A stretch of 64,000 bases of DNA from Nitrospirales bacterium LBB_01. Lineage in GTDB: Bacteria > Nitrospirota > Thermodesulfovibrionia > Thermodesulfovibrionales > Magnetobacteriaceae. The stretch is taken from assembly GCA_004376055.2 (NCBI GenBank), contig CP049016.1, positions 3,100,001 to 3,164,000 on the forward strand. The letters run 5' to 3'. Position numbers and translations under genes: made by a program. Within the stretch, counting starts at the first letter, position 1. Each line of letters opens with the position of its first letter. Shown here piece after piece: positions 54,411 to 64,000 of the stretch. The notes beneath the pieces were generated by a model. The model was not told where the DNA came from and searched no databases. It saw only the letters and a list, made by a program, of their open reading frames with translations.

Positions 54411-57400
54411 TTACCCCAGCTCCTTTTTTATCAATGATTCAAGGTCGTCATCGTTTAAATCATCAATGTAATCCAGATTATCTGACTCTTTCTCTGACAA
54501 AGTGGCAGTATCAAGGTTCTCAGCAGATTCATCATCTGCAAAAAATTCATTTCTCAAATTGTCAGATATAGCTCTTATTGTGGGATAGCTAAAGAGAAAC
54601 CCCACAGGGAGCGCAATGTTAAGCTCTTTTGAAATGAGATTACGAAACTCAACACTCATAAGAGAATCAAAACCCTGCTCCATAATAGGCTCTTCAATAA
54701 AAATATTAGCGTCTCTATCAGAACCGAGTATCCTGTTAACTGCGCCCTTTATATAGGAAACAAGAAGTTCAAGTCTGCTTTCAGAAGATGCCGCTCTAAG
54801 ATTTTTAAGGATGTCCGATTCAGGCACATCTCCTGTATTTAAAGTTTCCGGCGAAGCAGAGCCGGATATTTCAGCATAAAAATATTCTAAAAACCCAGAG
54901 TTTGTTCCTTGAGGAAGCCGTGCTAAGTAAGTATTCCAGTTAAGGTCAATGACGCACGTGTTTGTGTGTTTATCATAAAGAAGTTTTTCTAAAATTGACA
55001 GACCGTCTTTTATTTCTATTTTGTTAAAGCCAATTGCCGCTATGTTTTCAGGTCTCTTTGCAGTCATCCCGGTGCTTGCCCAAATGCCCCAATTAATGGC
55101 AATAGTCCTGATGCCGCACCCTGAGAAATAATGTGCCGCTGAGTTAAGGAAAGTATTTGCGGCGGCGTAGTTAGACTGCCCGGCGCTTCCTAAAACAGAT
55201 GCCGCTGAGGAAAATAGCACAAAGAAATCAATTTCTCTGTTTTCTATAATATTATAAAGATTCCATGTGCCGCTTACCTTTGGCTCCATAACTTTCCTAA
55301 ATCTCTCCGCATTCTGATTTACTATCACACTGTCATCCAAAACACCTGCGGCATGAAACACTCCCCGCACTTGCGGCATTTCCTTATCTATAACGGTACA
55401 TATCCGCTCAACGTCCTTTGTGACAGAAACATCGGCTGACACCACCATCACTCTGACCCCTTGTGCTTCAAGCTGTGAGATTTTTTCACGCGCCTCCGTA
55501 GTTGCCCCATGCCTGCCTGTCAGCACTATGTAAAGCGCCCCTTTTTCCACAAGCCACTGGGATAACTCAAGACCCAGTGCGCCCAGTCCGCCTGTTATGA
55601 TATACGTTGCATCATTACGGATAATCCTTGAAGGAACAGCGTCTATCTTAAGCACTACCTTGCCGACATGTTTGGCTGCTGCCATGTATCTGAAGGCCGA
55701 CACTGCATCGGTTATCGGAAACACTTTGTTAAAGAGCGGTTTTAGCTCCCCTGAGTTTAAATGCGTTGTGAGAGCTTTAAACATTTCTCTTATAATGAGA
55801 GGCGTTCGCTCTGATACCTCACCCATGTCAAAGCTGTGATATGAGACGTCAGGGCGGTGACGTTTTACCTCCTCCTCTGTCCATATACCAATTTTGCCAA
55901 TTTCTATGAAACGCCCGCCATTAGAGAGCACTCTCAGACTTTTAGGGATGTACTCACCATTTAGACTGTTTAACACCATGTTTACGCCACACCCCTGCGT
56001 TATAGTCATTATCTCATCGGAAAAATCAAGACTGCGGGAATCCATTATGTGATTAACACCCTGTGCTCTTAAAAAATCCCATTTGCCGCGGCTTGCGGTA
56101 GCATAAATATCCGCTCCAATCATCTTAGCAATCTGTACTGCAGCACATCCCACTCCCCCTGCCGCCGCATGAATCAGGATGCGCTCCCCGGCCTTAAGTT
56201 TGCCGCACACTATGAGACCATACCATGCGGTCAAATACGTTAGCGGCACTGTGGCAGCATCGGTGAAGCTCAACTTTTCAGGCATCGGCGATGCAAAATT
56301 GCTATTAACTGTCGTGTAGGTTGAAAATGTCCCATTTACCGGAGCCGCTATAACTGAATCACCAGGTTTTATGTCTTTCACAGCGCTCCCTGTGCGGCTG
56401 ACAACACCAGAGCACTCAAAACCAAATATCACGTCCTGTGGAGCCTTATTGCCGCTGTATTCCCTAAGCATTCCAAGAGCGTTCAGCACATCTCTGAAAT
56501 TAAGCCCAGCCGCTTTTACCTCTATCTCAACCTCGTTTTCTGAGGGGTTTCTTCTTTGAGCAGGCTTTAACTTGAGTGCATCCATGCCTCCGTACTCAGT
56601 GAGTTTTAGCGCTGTGTTTTCAGACTCAGCAATAGCCTTACGTCTCTTAAGACGGCAAACAAACCTGATGTCATTTCTCAAAGCCACCTGTTGTTCTTTG
56701 TCACCATTAAATAACTCATTATAAAGAAAAAAAGTTTCGTTCTGAACCGGCATTGCAGGTAAATCAACAAGTTTTGCGGTAAGTTCAGGGTGTTCAAGAA
56801 ACAGTACACGGCCAAAGCCCCACACCGGTGATTGGTATGGGATTATATCTTTCCCCTCATCATCACCAACTTGCCATACCCCGCGGGTTGCTATCATGAG
56901 TTTTACGTTTTCATGTTTCACAAGTGCCTGCACTGTATGAAGCAGCCCAATAACTCCGAGATGGTCAACGCCAAACTCAGAACCGGAAACTCCGGCGCTC
57001 CATAAATAAACAACACCGGTTAGTTTGCCTATGGAGGTAAACAATTTTTCAAAATCACCCGCAGACTGAGGGTTTATCTCATAGTTTTTACCATCGGAAA
57101 GTTCTCTGAATGTGTTTCCAGCTCTTACGAGGACACTCTCTAAGCCGTTTTCCTTAAAAATAGACGTAAGCTGCTCTCCAATGCCGTCTCTGTTGGTAAA
57201 TATTGCCCATTGACCGGTTTTCTCCAGTAATTTTTCAGACTGTTGCGTATCTTTCCTTTCCCAGACAATATCGTAAAGAAAATCATCGTGCTTAGTTTTA
57301 GAGAGGAGTTTAGTACGGTCTGCCTTTTTGGCAGTAAGTCCTTCTATAAACATCACAGGCGCGCCATCCTCTGTAAAGACAGTAAAGTTGAGTTTTATTT

Positions 57401-60400
57401 CATTATCTGATTTAAATATTGTTTTGGCATGGCTCCACAGTTTTGTAACGCTCTGGGGTTTAGTTTGTAATGCGCCAAAGCCCACGGGAAGGAATGTTTC
57501 CTCTGCATCTATCAGTGCGGCGGCTGTCTGAAGCACAGCGTCTATTGCTATTGGATGTATATTGTATTTGGATGAGTCCATTGCCGCACTATCTGAAAGA
57601 CTTATCAAGCTAAGCGCTTCGCCATCTGCGCTCCATAACTTTTGCATTGCCTGAAAGTCAGTCCCATATTCCAGCTCTTGTGAGGAAAATTGTCTATAAA
57701 TACCCGATACATTGTGCTCTTTAGTACAACGTGCTTTTACAGACTCCAGTGATTCAGTTATATCAAAACTACTATTGGAAATTGCACCGTTTACGTGTAA
57801 AATCCACGGCTGGTTGTCATCGGTATTTTCTACTAAACGGCTGAATATTTTAAAAGCAAACTCTCCGTCATTAACAATAAGAGTTTGAACTTTTCGTCTG
57901 TCATTTTCCGAGATTATTAACGGCTGTAAAATACTAAAGTTTTTTAGGGCTATTGTCTCAGATTTAAGTAAATGTTTAGCAGCAGTAAGAGCCATCTCTA
58001 TAAACACTGCGGCAGGTACAACTACGGAGCCGTAAATGCGGTGTTGTTTTATAAAGTCAGGGAATTCATAAGAAAACTCGTTTTCAAAAACTACGTCTCC
58101 AGTTGCTAAAGGAAGTTTCATGCCTAAGAGTGAAAGAGGTGTTTCCGTCATAAACGCTCTTGGTTTAACATCTATCCAGTATCGTTTACGTGCAAATGGA
58201 TAGTTTGGCAGCTCTGCAACTTTTCTATAACCGTATGGAGCGTTAAATTCTTTCCAATTTATATCCATACCGCAGACATAGAGTGCGCCAACGGATTTTA
58301 ACATCTGCCGCCACTCGTTTTGATTCGCTCTCAGACTGGGAAGCCACGCAGTTGCTTTATCATCAATATTTCTTTTTCCCATGCTAAGGAGCACAGATCC
58401 CGGACCAAGCTCCACAAACACCCGGTAACCATCCTTATACAGTGTCTCAATGCCTGAAAGAAACCTCACAGTTCCTCTAAGATGTTTTACCCAGTAGTCA
58501 GAAGACTCTTCGCCGCTATAGTAGCCTCCGGTTATGTTTGATACTATAGGGATTTTGCCTCTGTGATAGACAACTGTGTCGGCGGTTTTAGCGAAGCTCT
58601 CCAACACAGGCTCCATCAAGCGCGAGTGAAACCCGTGTGAAACTACAAGTTCCGTGCTCTTTATACCGCGCTCTGAAAGACGTTTGCATGTTTCCATTAC
58701 GCTATTTCGCAGCCCTGAAATTACAACACTGTCATGCCCATTTACTGCCGCTATGGAAACATCCTCTGAGGTCAACTCCTCCAGCACGACAGTCTCACTT
58801 GCAAACACGGCAGCCATTGTGCCCTCTCCGGGAGCCTCCCACATCAGGCGTCCACGCTTAGCCACAAGCATTAACGCATCCTCAAGAGAAAACACTCCTG
58901 AGACACAAGCGGCAGTGTATTCACCTATACTGTGACCAAGCAGCGCTCCAGGCTCAATCCCCCACGATTGCCACAACTTGTATAAACTGTACTCAAGACA
59001 AAACAACACAGGCTGAGCGTATCGTGTTTCATTTAGAACATCTGCCGATATGCCGCCGTACATCAGTTCCAAAAGCGGCACATCAATATGTTTTAACAGT
59101 ATCTTGTTGCATTCGGTAAGGGTATCTCTAAACACCGGACTGTTTTCGTAAAGGTTCTGCCCCATACCGGCAGTAAGTCCACCTTGTCCCGTAAAAAGAA
59201 AAGCAATTTTCGGATACCCCTGCGGTAATTGGAAGTCATCTTTTGCAGATAACCCACCCAAAATCTCCTCAGCAGTTTGTCCTATCACAAATCTGCGCCT
59301 GTTAAAATGATTTCGTCCAACGTTTGATGTATAACAGAAATCAGAAACTATAATATCGGGTTGTGATGTCAGCAACTCTTTATATCGGACTGTCAACTCT
59401 GAAAGAGCCTCATCGGTTTTAGCCGATAGTGTCAATATGTGAAGAGGGCGATTGAGTCCGGAATCAACAGTTTTATATTGTGGCGACTCCTCTAACACCA
59501 CATGAGCATTTGTTCCGCTAAAGCCAAAAGAGCTGACTCCGGCAATCTTTTTACCGCTCCATGTGCGTTTGTCTGAGGCTACCTCGATAGGTATCGCCGC
59601 CCAGTCAATGTGCGGATTTGGGGTTTTAAAGTGCAGATGAGGGGGAATTGTTCCGTGCTGTATAGAAAGAACTACCTTTATAAGTCCTGCGACACCTGCG
59701 GCAGCCTCAAGGTGTCCGAAGTTTGTCTTTACTGTGCCTATTATAAGAGGGTCTGATTTGCTCTTAACTTTATTAAATACTGCTCCAAGAGAGTTGACCT
59801 CAATGGGGTCGCCAAGTGGTGTGCCAGTGCCGTGTGCCTCTATATAACTGACCTCCGCTGGCTCTACTCCCCCGTCAGAAAGGGCGCTGCGAATTACACG
59901 CCCCTGGGCCGGGCCGCTAGGGACAGTGAGTCCTCCGCTTGGCCCGTCCTGATTAACAGCGCTGCCTCTTATTATAGCAAGTATTTTGTCCCCATCGGAA
60001 AGCGCATCGGAAAGACGCTTGAGCACTACAACACCGCAGCCCTCACCGCGCACATATCCATCCGCACTGGCATCAAAAGTCTTGCACCTGCCATAGGGGG
60101 AGAGCATCCGCGCTCTTGAAAAAATTATATTCGGGGCAGGTATAAGAATCAGATTTACGCCTGCTGCAATTCCCATGTTGCATTCCCTGCGTCTTAGACT
60201 TTGTACGGCAAGGTGTGTGGCAACCAGAGATGACGAACAGGCAGTGTCTATTGACATGCTGGGCCCTGTCAACCCAAAAGTATAAGAGAGACGACCTGCT
60301 GCCACGCAAAGACCTGCGCCTACGCCGCTGTAAGCATTTATCAAACGGGCATCCTGAGCAGTAAATTGAAGAGCACCATACTCAAATCCGCTTATACCAA

Positions 60401-60866
60401 CAAAAACCCCTGTGTTACTGCCATATAGGGTATCCGAGGAAATGGCAGCATTTTCAATAGCCTCCCATGTAACCTCTAATAGAATCCGATGCTGCGGGTC
60501 AATGTTAACGGTCTCCTTTGGGGAGATTCCAAAAAGGTGCGCATCAAATGTATCCACGGAATCCAAAAAACCGCCGTATCGGCAATACATCTTGCCGGGA
60601 GCATCGGGGTCTGAGGAGTAATAATCATCTATATCCCATCGGCTGGCTGGAACCTCAGTTATGGCGTCAGTTCCGTGTTCAAGCATTTTCCAGTAAGAAT
60701 TAGGATTGATAACGCCGCCCGGCAGCCGACACCCTAAACCAATTATTGCTATTGGCTCATGCTGCCTGTACTCCATGCTCTCTAAACGCCCTCTCATGTC
60801 TTTGAGTTCCATGAGAGCCTTTTTCATTAGTGACTGGTTATCCATAAGTATGGCTTTGGAAGACAC
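54411..60866 (-). CDS. Type I polyketide synthase, single fully reducing module
   Basis: A 2151-residue multidomain protein. Docking-like coiled coil (10-35). KS about 36-460 with Cys near 209 (DTACSSSLVATH) and His in EAHGTGTPLGDP and KTNFGHLEAAAG. AT about 560-860 with GHSIGEYTAA near 647 and a HGFH malonyl-type motif. DH about 920-1200 with HRIYGSVVVP near 942 and DAVLQ near 1110. ER about 1490-1740 with HAAAGGVGCAAVQ near 1567. KR about 1755-1940 with ITGGLGALGLELS near 1762 and Tyr in SNYAAANTF near 1900. ACP about 2030-2110 with QGFDSLMS near 2065. No thioesterase. GTG at 60866 or ATG at 60845 could start it; neither has a clear ribosome site. It lies 28 bases after galU. Confidence 0.95.
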   Translation of the reverse strand: MSSKAILMDNQSLMKKALMELKDMRGRLESMEYRQHEPIAIIGLGCRLPGGVINPNSYWKMLEHGTDAITEVPASRWDIDDYYSSDPDAPGKMYCRYGGFLDSVDTFDAHLFGISPKETVNIDPQHRILLEVTWEAIENAAISSDTLYGSNTGVFVGISGFEYGALQFTAQDARLINAYSGVGAGLCVAAGRLSYTFGLTGPSMSIDTACSSSLVATHLAVQSLRRRECNMGIAAGVNLILIPAPNIIFSRARMLSPYGRCKTFDASADGYVRGEGCGVVVLKRLSDALSDGDKILAIIRGSAVNQDGPSGGLTVPSGPAQGRVIRSALSDGGVEPAEVSYIEAHGTGTPLGDPIEVNSLGAVFNKVKSKSDPLIIGTVKTNFGHLEAAAGVAGLIKVVLSIQHGTIPPHLHFKTPNPHIDWAAIPIEVASDKRTWSGKKIAGVSSFGFSGTNAHVVLEESPQYKTVDSGLNRPLHILTLSAKTDEALSELTVRYKELLTSQPDIIVSDFCYTSNVGRNHFNRRRFVIGQTAEEILGGLSAKDDFQLPQGYPKIAFLFTGQGGLTAGMGQNLYENSPVFRDTLTECNKILLKHIDVPLLELMYGGISADVLNETRYAQPVLFCLEYSLYKLWQSWGIEPGALLGHSIGEYTAACVSGVFSLEDALMLVAKRGRLMWEAPGEGTMAAVFASETVVLEELTSEDVSIAAVNGHDSVVISGLRNSVMETCKRLSERGIKSTELVVSHGFHSRLMEPVLESFAKTADTVVYHRGKIPIVSNITGGYYSGEESSDYWVKHLRGTVRFLSGIETLYKDGYRVFVELGPGSVLLSMGKRNIDDKATAWLPSLRANQNEWRQMLKSVGALYVCGMDINWKEFNAPYGYRKVAELPNYPFARKRYWIDVKPRAFMTETPLSLLGMKLPLATGDVVFENEFSYEFPDFIKQHRIYGSVVVPAAVFIEMALTAAKHLLKSETIALKNFSILQPLIISENDRRKVQTLIVNDGEFAFKIFSRLVENTDDNQPWILHVNGAISNSSFDITESLESVKARCTKEHNVSGIYRQFSSQELEYGTDFQAMQKLWSADGEALSLISLSDSAAMDSSKYNIHPIAIDAVLQTAAALIDAEETFLPVGFGALQTKPQSVTKLWSHAKTIFKSDNEIKLNFTVFTEDGAPVMFIEGLTAKKADRTKLLSKTKHDDFLYDIVWERKDTQQSEKLLEKTGQWAIFTNRDGIGEQLTSIFKENGLESVLVRAGNTFRELSDGKNYEINPQSAGDFEKLFTSIGKLTGVVYLWSAGVSGSEFGVDHLGVIGLLHTVQALVKHENVKLMIATRGVWQVGDDEGKDIIPYQSPVWGFGRVLFLEHPELTAKLVDLPAMPVQNETFFLYNELFNGDKEQQVALRNDIRFVCRLKRRKAIAESENTALKLTEYGGMDALKLKPAQRRNPSENEVEIEVKAAGLNFRDVLNALGMLREYSGNKAPQDVIFGFECSGVVSRTGSAVKDIKPGDSVIAAPVNGTFSTYTTVNSNFASPMPEKLSFTDAATVPLTYLTAWYGLIVCGKLKAGERILIHAAAGGVGCAAVQIAKMIGADIYATASRGKWDFLRAQGVNHIMDSRSLDFSDEIMTITQGCGVNMVLNSLNGEYIPKSLRVLSNGGRFIEIGKIGIWTEEEVKRHRPDVSYHSFDMGEVSERTPLIIREMFKALTTHLNSGELKPLFNKVFPITDAVSAFRYMAAAKHVGKVVLKIDAVPSRIIRNDATYIITGGLGALGLELSQWLVEKGALYIVLTGRHGATTEAREKISQLEAQGVRVMVVSADVSVTKDVERICTVIDKEMPQVRGVFHAAGVLDDSVIVNQNAERFRKVMEPKVSGTWNLYNIIENREIDFFVLFSSAASVLGSAGQSNYAAANTFLNSAAHYFSGCGIRTIAINWGIWASTGMTAKRPENIAAIGFNKIEIKDGLSILEKLLYDKHTNTCVIDLNWNTYLARLPQGTNSGFLEYFYAEISGSASPETLNTGDVPESDILKNLRAASSESRLELLVSYIKGAVNRILGSDRDANIFIEEPIMEQGFDSLMSVEFRNLISKELNIALPVGFLFSYPTIRAISDNLRNEFFADDESAENLDTATLSEKESDNLDYIDDLNDDDLESLIKKELG

Positions 60867-60894
60867 TACGCACAGCTATTAAGACAGAGATAAG

Positions 60895-61758
60895 TTAGAA
60901 ACCTGAGGCTAATTCTTTAATGTACTTTTTTAGTTTTTCGGTATATTCTGGGCGCTTTAGAGAAAGGCTTATCGTAGCTTTAAGAAACCCAAATTTATCT
61001 CCGGCATCGTACCGCTGTCCCTTAAAAAGATAGCCGTATATGACACGCTTTTTAAGCAATAGACTGAGAGCATCTGTTAACTGATACTCACCTCCGCGAC
61101 CGGGAGGAATAACATCAAGCTCTGCAAAGATATCAGGCGTTAGTATATAGCGCCCTATAACGGCAAGCCTTGACGGCGCCTCTTCCACCTTTGGTTTTTC
61201 TACAAGGCCGTTGATTTTATATAACTGCCCGGAAACAAGCTCTCCTGATATAACGCCATACATTGAGACATCTTCAAGCGGTACCTCCTGAAGGGCTATT
61301 ACCGGCGACTTATATTGTTCATATATGGCTATCATATCGGCAAGAAGCGTATCGTCGGGATCTATAATATCATCACCCAAAAGCACGGCAAAAGGCTCGT
61401 CCTTAACAAAAGCCTTAGCACAGTTTATAGCATCGCCAAGCCCAAGCGGCTTGCTCTGTCTTATAAAAGCAAAGTTAAGATCGTTTTGAATATTTAGTTC
61501 CGGTATGTGTGCTTCTTTGCCTTTTATTCGGAGAGTTTCTTCAAGCTCGCAGTTGTAGTCAAAGTGGTCTTCTATGGCCCGCTTGTTCCTGCCGGTAATG
61601 ACTATAAACTCATCTATATTACACCTGACACATTCCTCCACAGAATACTGTATCAGTGGTTTATCCACTATAGGAAGCATCTCCTTAGGCGAGGCTTTAG
61701 TCACAGGCAAAAACCTTGTGCCTAAACCCGCTGCCGGCAATATTGCCTTTTTCAACAT
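60895..61758 (-). CDS. galU: UTP-glucose-1-phosphate uridylyltransferase
   Basis: A 287-residue nucleotidyltransferase making UDP-glucose. Opening KKAILPAAGLGTRFLPVTKA and SPKEMLPIVDKPLIQYSVEE near 24, VLLGDDIID near 130, GLVEKPKVEEAPS near 185 and GRYILTPDIFAEL near 202. UDP-glucose feeds lipopolysaccharide, exopolysaccharide or glycolipid synthesis. It is directly upstream of and co-directional with the polyketide synthase. Confidence 0.95.
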   Translation of the reverse strand: MLKKAILPAAGLGTRFLPVTKASPKEMLPIVDKPLIQYSVEECVRCNIDEFIVITGRNKRAIEDHFDYNCELEETLRIKGKEAHIPELNIQNDLNFAFIRQSKPLGLGDAINCAKAFVKDEPFAVLLGDDIIDPDDTLLADMIAIYEQYKSPVIALQEVPLEDVSMYGVISGELVSGQLYKINGLVEKPKVEEAPSRLAVIGRYILTPDIFAELDVIPPGRGGEYQLTDALSLLLKKRVIYGYLFKGQRYDAGDKFGFLKATISLSLKRPEYTEKLKKYIKELASGF

Positions 61759-61861
61759 TTAGTACTGTAACAAAAGTATAATTGTTTTGTAAATACTTTT
61801 TTTTGTCAGAAAATTATAAAAAATGCTACAATAACCTTGTGTGAGTCTATAAACACATGAC

Positions 61862-62791
61862 ATGACTCAAACATTATCTTTATCTAAGGTGGGAGGAACT
61901 GAGCAACAGATGCCAGTGGCTGAAAGAGCAGAAGACAATCAGTTTAAAAGAGCATCGCTGACCGATAAGGAATTCCGGAGGCTGGGTGATTTTGTTCACT
62001 CAGAGGTTGGAATCAAAATGCCTGATATAAAAAAAACCATGCTTGAGGCCCGTCTGCAGAAAAGACTAAAAGCGCTTGGGTTTGACACTTTTAACCAGTA
62101 CATAGAGTATGTGTTTAGCCCTAAGGGGCGCGATGCTGAAATTATAAATTTTATAGACGTTGTCACAACAAATAAGACCGATTTTTTCAGAGAGCCCAAC
62201 CACTTTGAATACCTGACCTCAACCGCCCTGCCGACTCTCATCAGAACCCATGGTGCAGGCGTAAGGCGAAAACTTATGGTCTGGAGCGCTGGGTGCTCTA
62301 CCGGAGAAGAGCCCTACACGCTCACTATGGTTCTTGATAACTATGGGCTTAAGCAATACAACGGGGTGTTCAGTTTTACGTTGATAGCGACGGATATTTC
62401 CTCACGAGTGCTTGAAAAAGCCCAAAGCGGCGTGTATGAAGAGGAAAAAGTAGCTCCCATACCTATGGAGATGAAAAAGCGGTATCTGTTACGAAGCAAA
62501 GACAGGAGCAAAAAAATTGTGAAAATAGTGCCTGAGCTAAGGTCTATGATAAAGTTTCGCCGTCTTAATTTCATGGAAGGGGATTTTGGATTCAGAGAAG
62601 AGATGGATATAATTTTTTGCAGAAATGTGGTTATATATTTTGATAAACAGACGCAGGAAAAACTTCTGAACAAATTCAGCCGCTATCTGATTCCCGGAGG
62701 ATATTTGTTTATGGGGCATTCGGAAACTATTGCCGGATTAAAAGTGCCGTTTGTGCAGGTAGCGCCTACCGTTTACAGGGTTGCTCATTGA
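61862..62791 (+). CDS. cheR: Chemotaxis protein methyltransferase CheR
   Basis: A 309-residue methyltransferase that methylates chemoreceptor glutamates using SAM. An N-terminal all-helical domain (KEFRRLGDFVHSEVGI) precedes the catalytic domain with VWSAGCSTGEEPYTL near 140, ATDISSRVLEKAQSGVY near 177 and IIFCRNVVIYFD near 248, then GYLFMGHSE. About 60-residue N-terminal tail is polar. No clear ribosome site; another ATG lies five bases upstream out of frame. The cheD start overlaps its stop. Confidence 0.95.
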   Translation: MTQTLSLSKVGGTEQQMPVAERAEDNQFKRASLTDKEFRRLGDFVHSEVGIKMPDIKKTMLEARLQKRLKALGFDTFNQYIEYVFSPKGRDAEIINFIDVVTTNKTDFFREPNHFEYLTSTALPTLIRTHGAGVRRKLMVWSAGCSTGEEPYTLTMVLDNYGLKQYNGVFSFTLIATDISSRVLEKAQSGVYEEEKVAPIPMEMKKRYLLRSKDRSKKIVKIVPELRSMIKFRRLNFMEGDFGFREEMDIIFCRNVVIYFDKQTQEKLLNKFSRYLIPGGYLFMGHSETIAGLKVPFVQVAPTVYRVAH

Positions 62792-63330
62792 AGATATCTG
62801 AAATACGCCTGCCAATCGTTTTCTTAAAGCCCGGAGAGCTACACATGGGAACAAACCACGTAGCAGTGCACACGGTGCTGGGCTCCTGTGTCTCCGTAAC
62901 GATGTATAATCCGCATAAGGGACTTGCCGCTATGTGTCACGGGTTGCTTCCTAACTGCGGCTGTGAGTGTGGGAGTTGCCCGGAAAAAATGAAATACGTG
63001 GAGTGTTCCATAGTGCATATGATAAATTGGTTTTACAAAGCAGGAGTTGATAAGTCTCAGATAGAAACTAAAGTGTTTGGCGGCGGTGATGTGCTTGATA
63101 AAGGGCATTGCGTTAACGCTCTCCCTCCTGAAAGGCAAAGACTGAGTGTTGGTAGCCAAAACATAAAAGCTGCATTAAAAGTGCTTGATGAGGCCGGTTT
63201 TAAGATAAGCGCTAAAGATGTCGGGGGCAATTTAGGCAGAAAGATGTTTTTCTTTACAGATAACGGCGAGGTCTTACTACGGAAAATTAAAAAGACCTGT
63301 ACTTCAAGCCAAAAGCAGATGGCTTATTAA
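62788..63330 (+). CDS. cheD: Chemoreceptor glutamine deamidase CheD
   Basis: A 180-residue CheD that deamidates receptor glutamines and can interact with CheC. Catalytic Cys in [10 protein letters not shown] near residue 32 and His in AMCHGLLP near 50; [19 protein letters not shown] at the start and FGGGDV near 96. An extra Cys-rich run ([11 protein letters not shown]) lies near 56. The start is TTG at 62788, overlapping the cheR stop, so translation is coupled. Confidence 0.93.
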   Translation: MKISEIRLPIVFLKPGELHMGTNHVAVHTVLGSCVSVTMYNPHKGLAAMCHGLLPNCGCECGSCPEKMKYVECSIVHMINWFYKAGVDKSQIETKVFGGGDVLDKGHCVNALPPERQRLSVGSQNIKAALKVLDEAGFKISAKDVGGNLGRKMFFFTDNGEVLLRKIKKTCTSSQKQMAY

Positions 63331-63346
63331 GCATAATGGAGCGTAT

Positions 63347-64000
63347 GTGGGCTTAGGCTTCGTATCAAAGAAAATAAAAGTGTTGATTGTCGATGATTCG
63401 GCAGTGGTAAGACAGACACTTTTGACAATACTGTCTTCAGATCCAATGATTGAGGTTATAGGCACGGCATCGGATCCGTATGCTGCGGTAAATAAGATAC
63501 ATGAGTCCCCGCCTGATGTAATCACACTTGACGTAGAAATGCCGCGGATGGATGGGATAACGTTCCTTAAAAAAATAATGACTCAGAATCCGATACCTGT
63601 CGTTATGTGTTCAACCCTTACAGACAGAGGCTCAGAGACAGCGCTTAAGGCTCTTGAGTATGGGGCAGTGGATATAATAAGTAAGCCGCGTGTGGGCACT
63701 AAGCAGTTTTTAGAGGATTCGCGCGTACAGATATGTGACACAATAAAGGCAGCGGCGTCATCGCGCTTAAGAAAGATATCTCCCATAGATCAAAAGGTAG
63801 CGCCAAAACTTACGGCTGACGCCGTAATTTCAAAAGCGCCCTCACAGGCTATGATTCAAACTACGGAAAAAGTGGTCATCGTGGGGGCCTCAACTGGAGG
63901 CACAGAGGCGTTAAAGGTATTTTTAGAGGATTTCCCTATGGATTGCCCCGGCATAGTTATAGTACAGCACATGCCTGAGCATTTTACGGCGGCTTTTGCA
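63347..64000 (+). CDS. cheB: Chemotaxis methylesterase CheB (partial, runs off the window)
   Basis: At least 218 residues are visible from GTG at 63347, with a TGGAG-like site upstream; the in-frame alternatives are weaker. Residues about 12-125 are a receiver domain ([13 protein letters not shown], the phosphoacceptor Asp in [11 protein letters not shown] near 57, and Lys in DIISKPRVG near 110). A linker follows, then the methylesterase domain with [18 protein letters not shown] near 185 (catalytic Ser) and [12 protein letters not shown] at the window end. It removes receptor methyl groups when phosphorylated by CheA. It lies 16 bases after cheD. Confidence 0.93.
   Translation, partial: MGLGFVSKKIKVLIVDDSAVVRQTLLTILSSDPMIEVIGTASDPYAAVNKIHESPPDVITLDVEMPRMDGITFLKKIMTQNPIPVVMCSTLTDRGSETALKALEYGAVDIISKPRVGTKQFLEDSRVQICDTIKAAASSRLRKISPIDQKVAPKLTADAVISKAPSQAMIQTTEKVVIVGASTGGTEALKVFLEDFPMDCPGIVIVQHMPEHFTAAFA

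Noticed and set aside
54411-60866. PKS as a modular assembly line with further modules
   Set aside because: No second KS or NRPS gene lies within the window on either side; galU and the methyltransferase bound it.

Overview
This 64 kb window is a chromosomal segment of a diderm, lipopolysaccharide-bearing bacterium with a rich electron-transport inventory. Multihaem c-type cytochromes, a Rieske/cytochrome b complex joined to a flavin/iron-sulfur oxidoreductase, a 2-oxoacid:ferredoxin oxidoreductase subunit, FeoB iron uptake, alpha2/beta2-type glycyl-tRNA synthetase and a lone type I polyketide synthase together suggest a Nitrospirota-like or deltaproteobacterial-like anaerobe or microaerophile. 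Nitrospirota is my best guess, made from gene content only. No magnetosome, rRNA, CRISPR or phage genes were seen.

Layout. 1-4683 is an AT-rich accessory island: a host gene split by an IS3-family element that was itself split by a second, oppositely oriented copy of the same element, followed by an unrecognised membrane/coiled-coil gene. 4680-6925 holds a formylglycine-generating-enzyme-like protein and an MFS transporter. 7152-10302 is an iron-uptake operon (Fur box, Fur-FeoA fusion, FeoB, small Cys-rich FeoB partner). 10407-13444 holds a cytidylate-kinase-like protein and a SulP permease with an unusual internal insertion. 13519-18757 is a compact minus-strand run: DUF1858-like protein, CxxC mini-protein, cysteine synthase, NeuB-cupin fusion, HAD-like protein and ThDP enzyme. 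Then come initiator tRNA-Met, a UvrD-like helicase, gatC and mtnA, and a repeat-filled intergenic region.

23126-27541 (minus) holds a bi-domain oxidoreductase, a DegT aminotransferase and an orphan ferredoxin oxidoreductase alpha subunit. 27635-30601 is glyQS. 30674-36901 (minus) is a five-gene quinol-oxidising respiratory operon: GltD-like flavin/FeS subunit, Rieske protein, cytochrome b, six-haem and two-haem cytochromes c. 37241-40404 (minus) holds a NosL/outer-membrane-barrel fusion rich in Met and His, a five-haem cytochrome and a small exported protein. 40570-44164 (plus) holds gcvH, lpd, eno and an ftsB-like gene. 44571-45609 is a broken Thr-rich repeat surface protein.

45710-51646 (minus) is the classic envelope operon bamA-skp-lpxD-fabZ-lpxA-lpxI. 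51879-53591 is a short alpha-glucan phosphorylase. 53629-61758 (minus) is galU, a single-module fully reducing polyketide synthase of about 2150 residues, and a SAM methyltransferase-like gene. 61862-64000 (plus) is cheR-cheD-cheB, with cheB running off the window.

The least explained loci are the galU-PKS-methyltransferase unit, the NeuB-cupin/HAD/ThDP/cysteine-synthase operon, the quinol complex with its pyridine-nucleotide-type module, and the NosL-barrel fusion. Three classes of short palindromic doublet repeats (REPIN-like) occupy intergenic gaps, one of them as two reverse-complement copies 16 kb apart.
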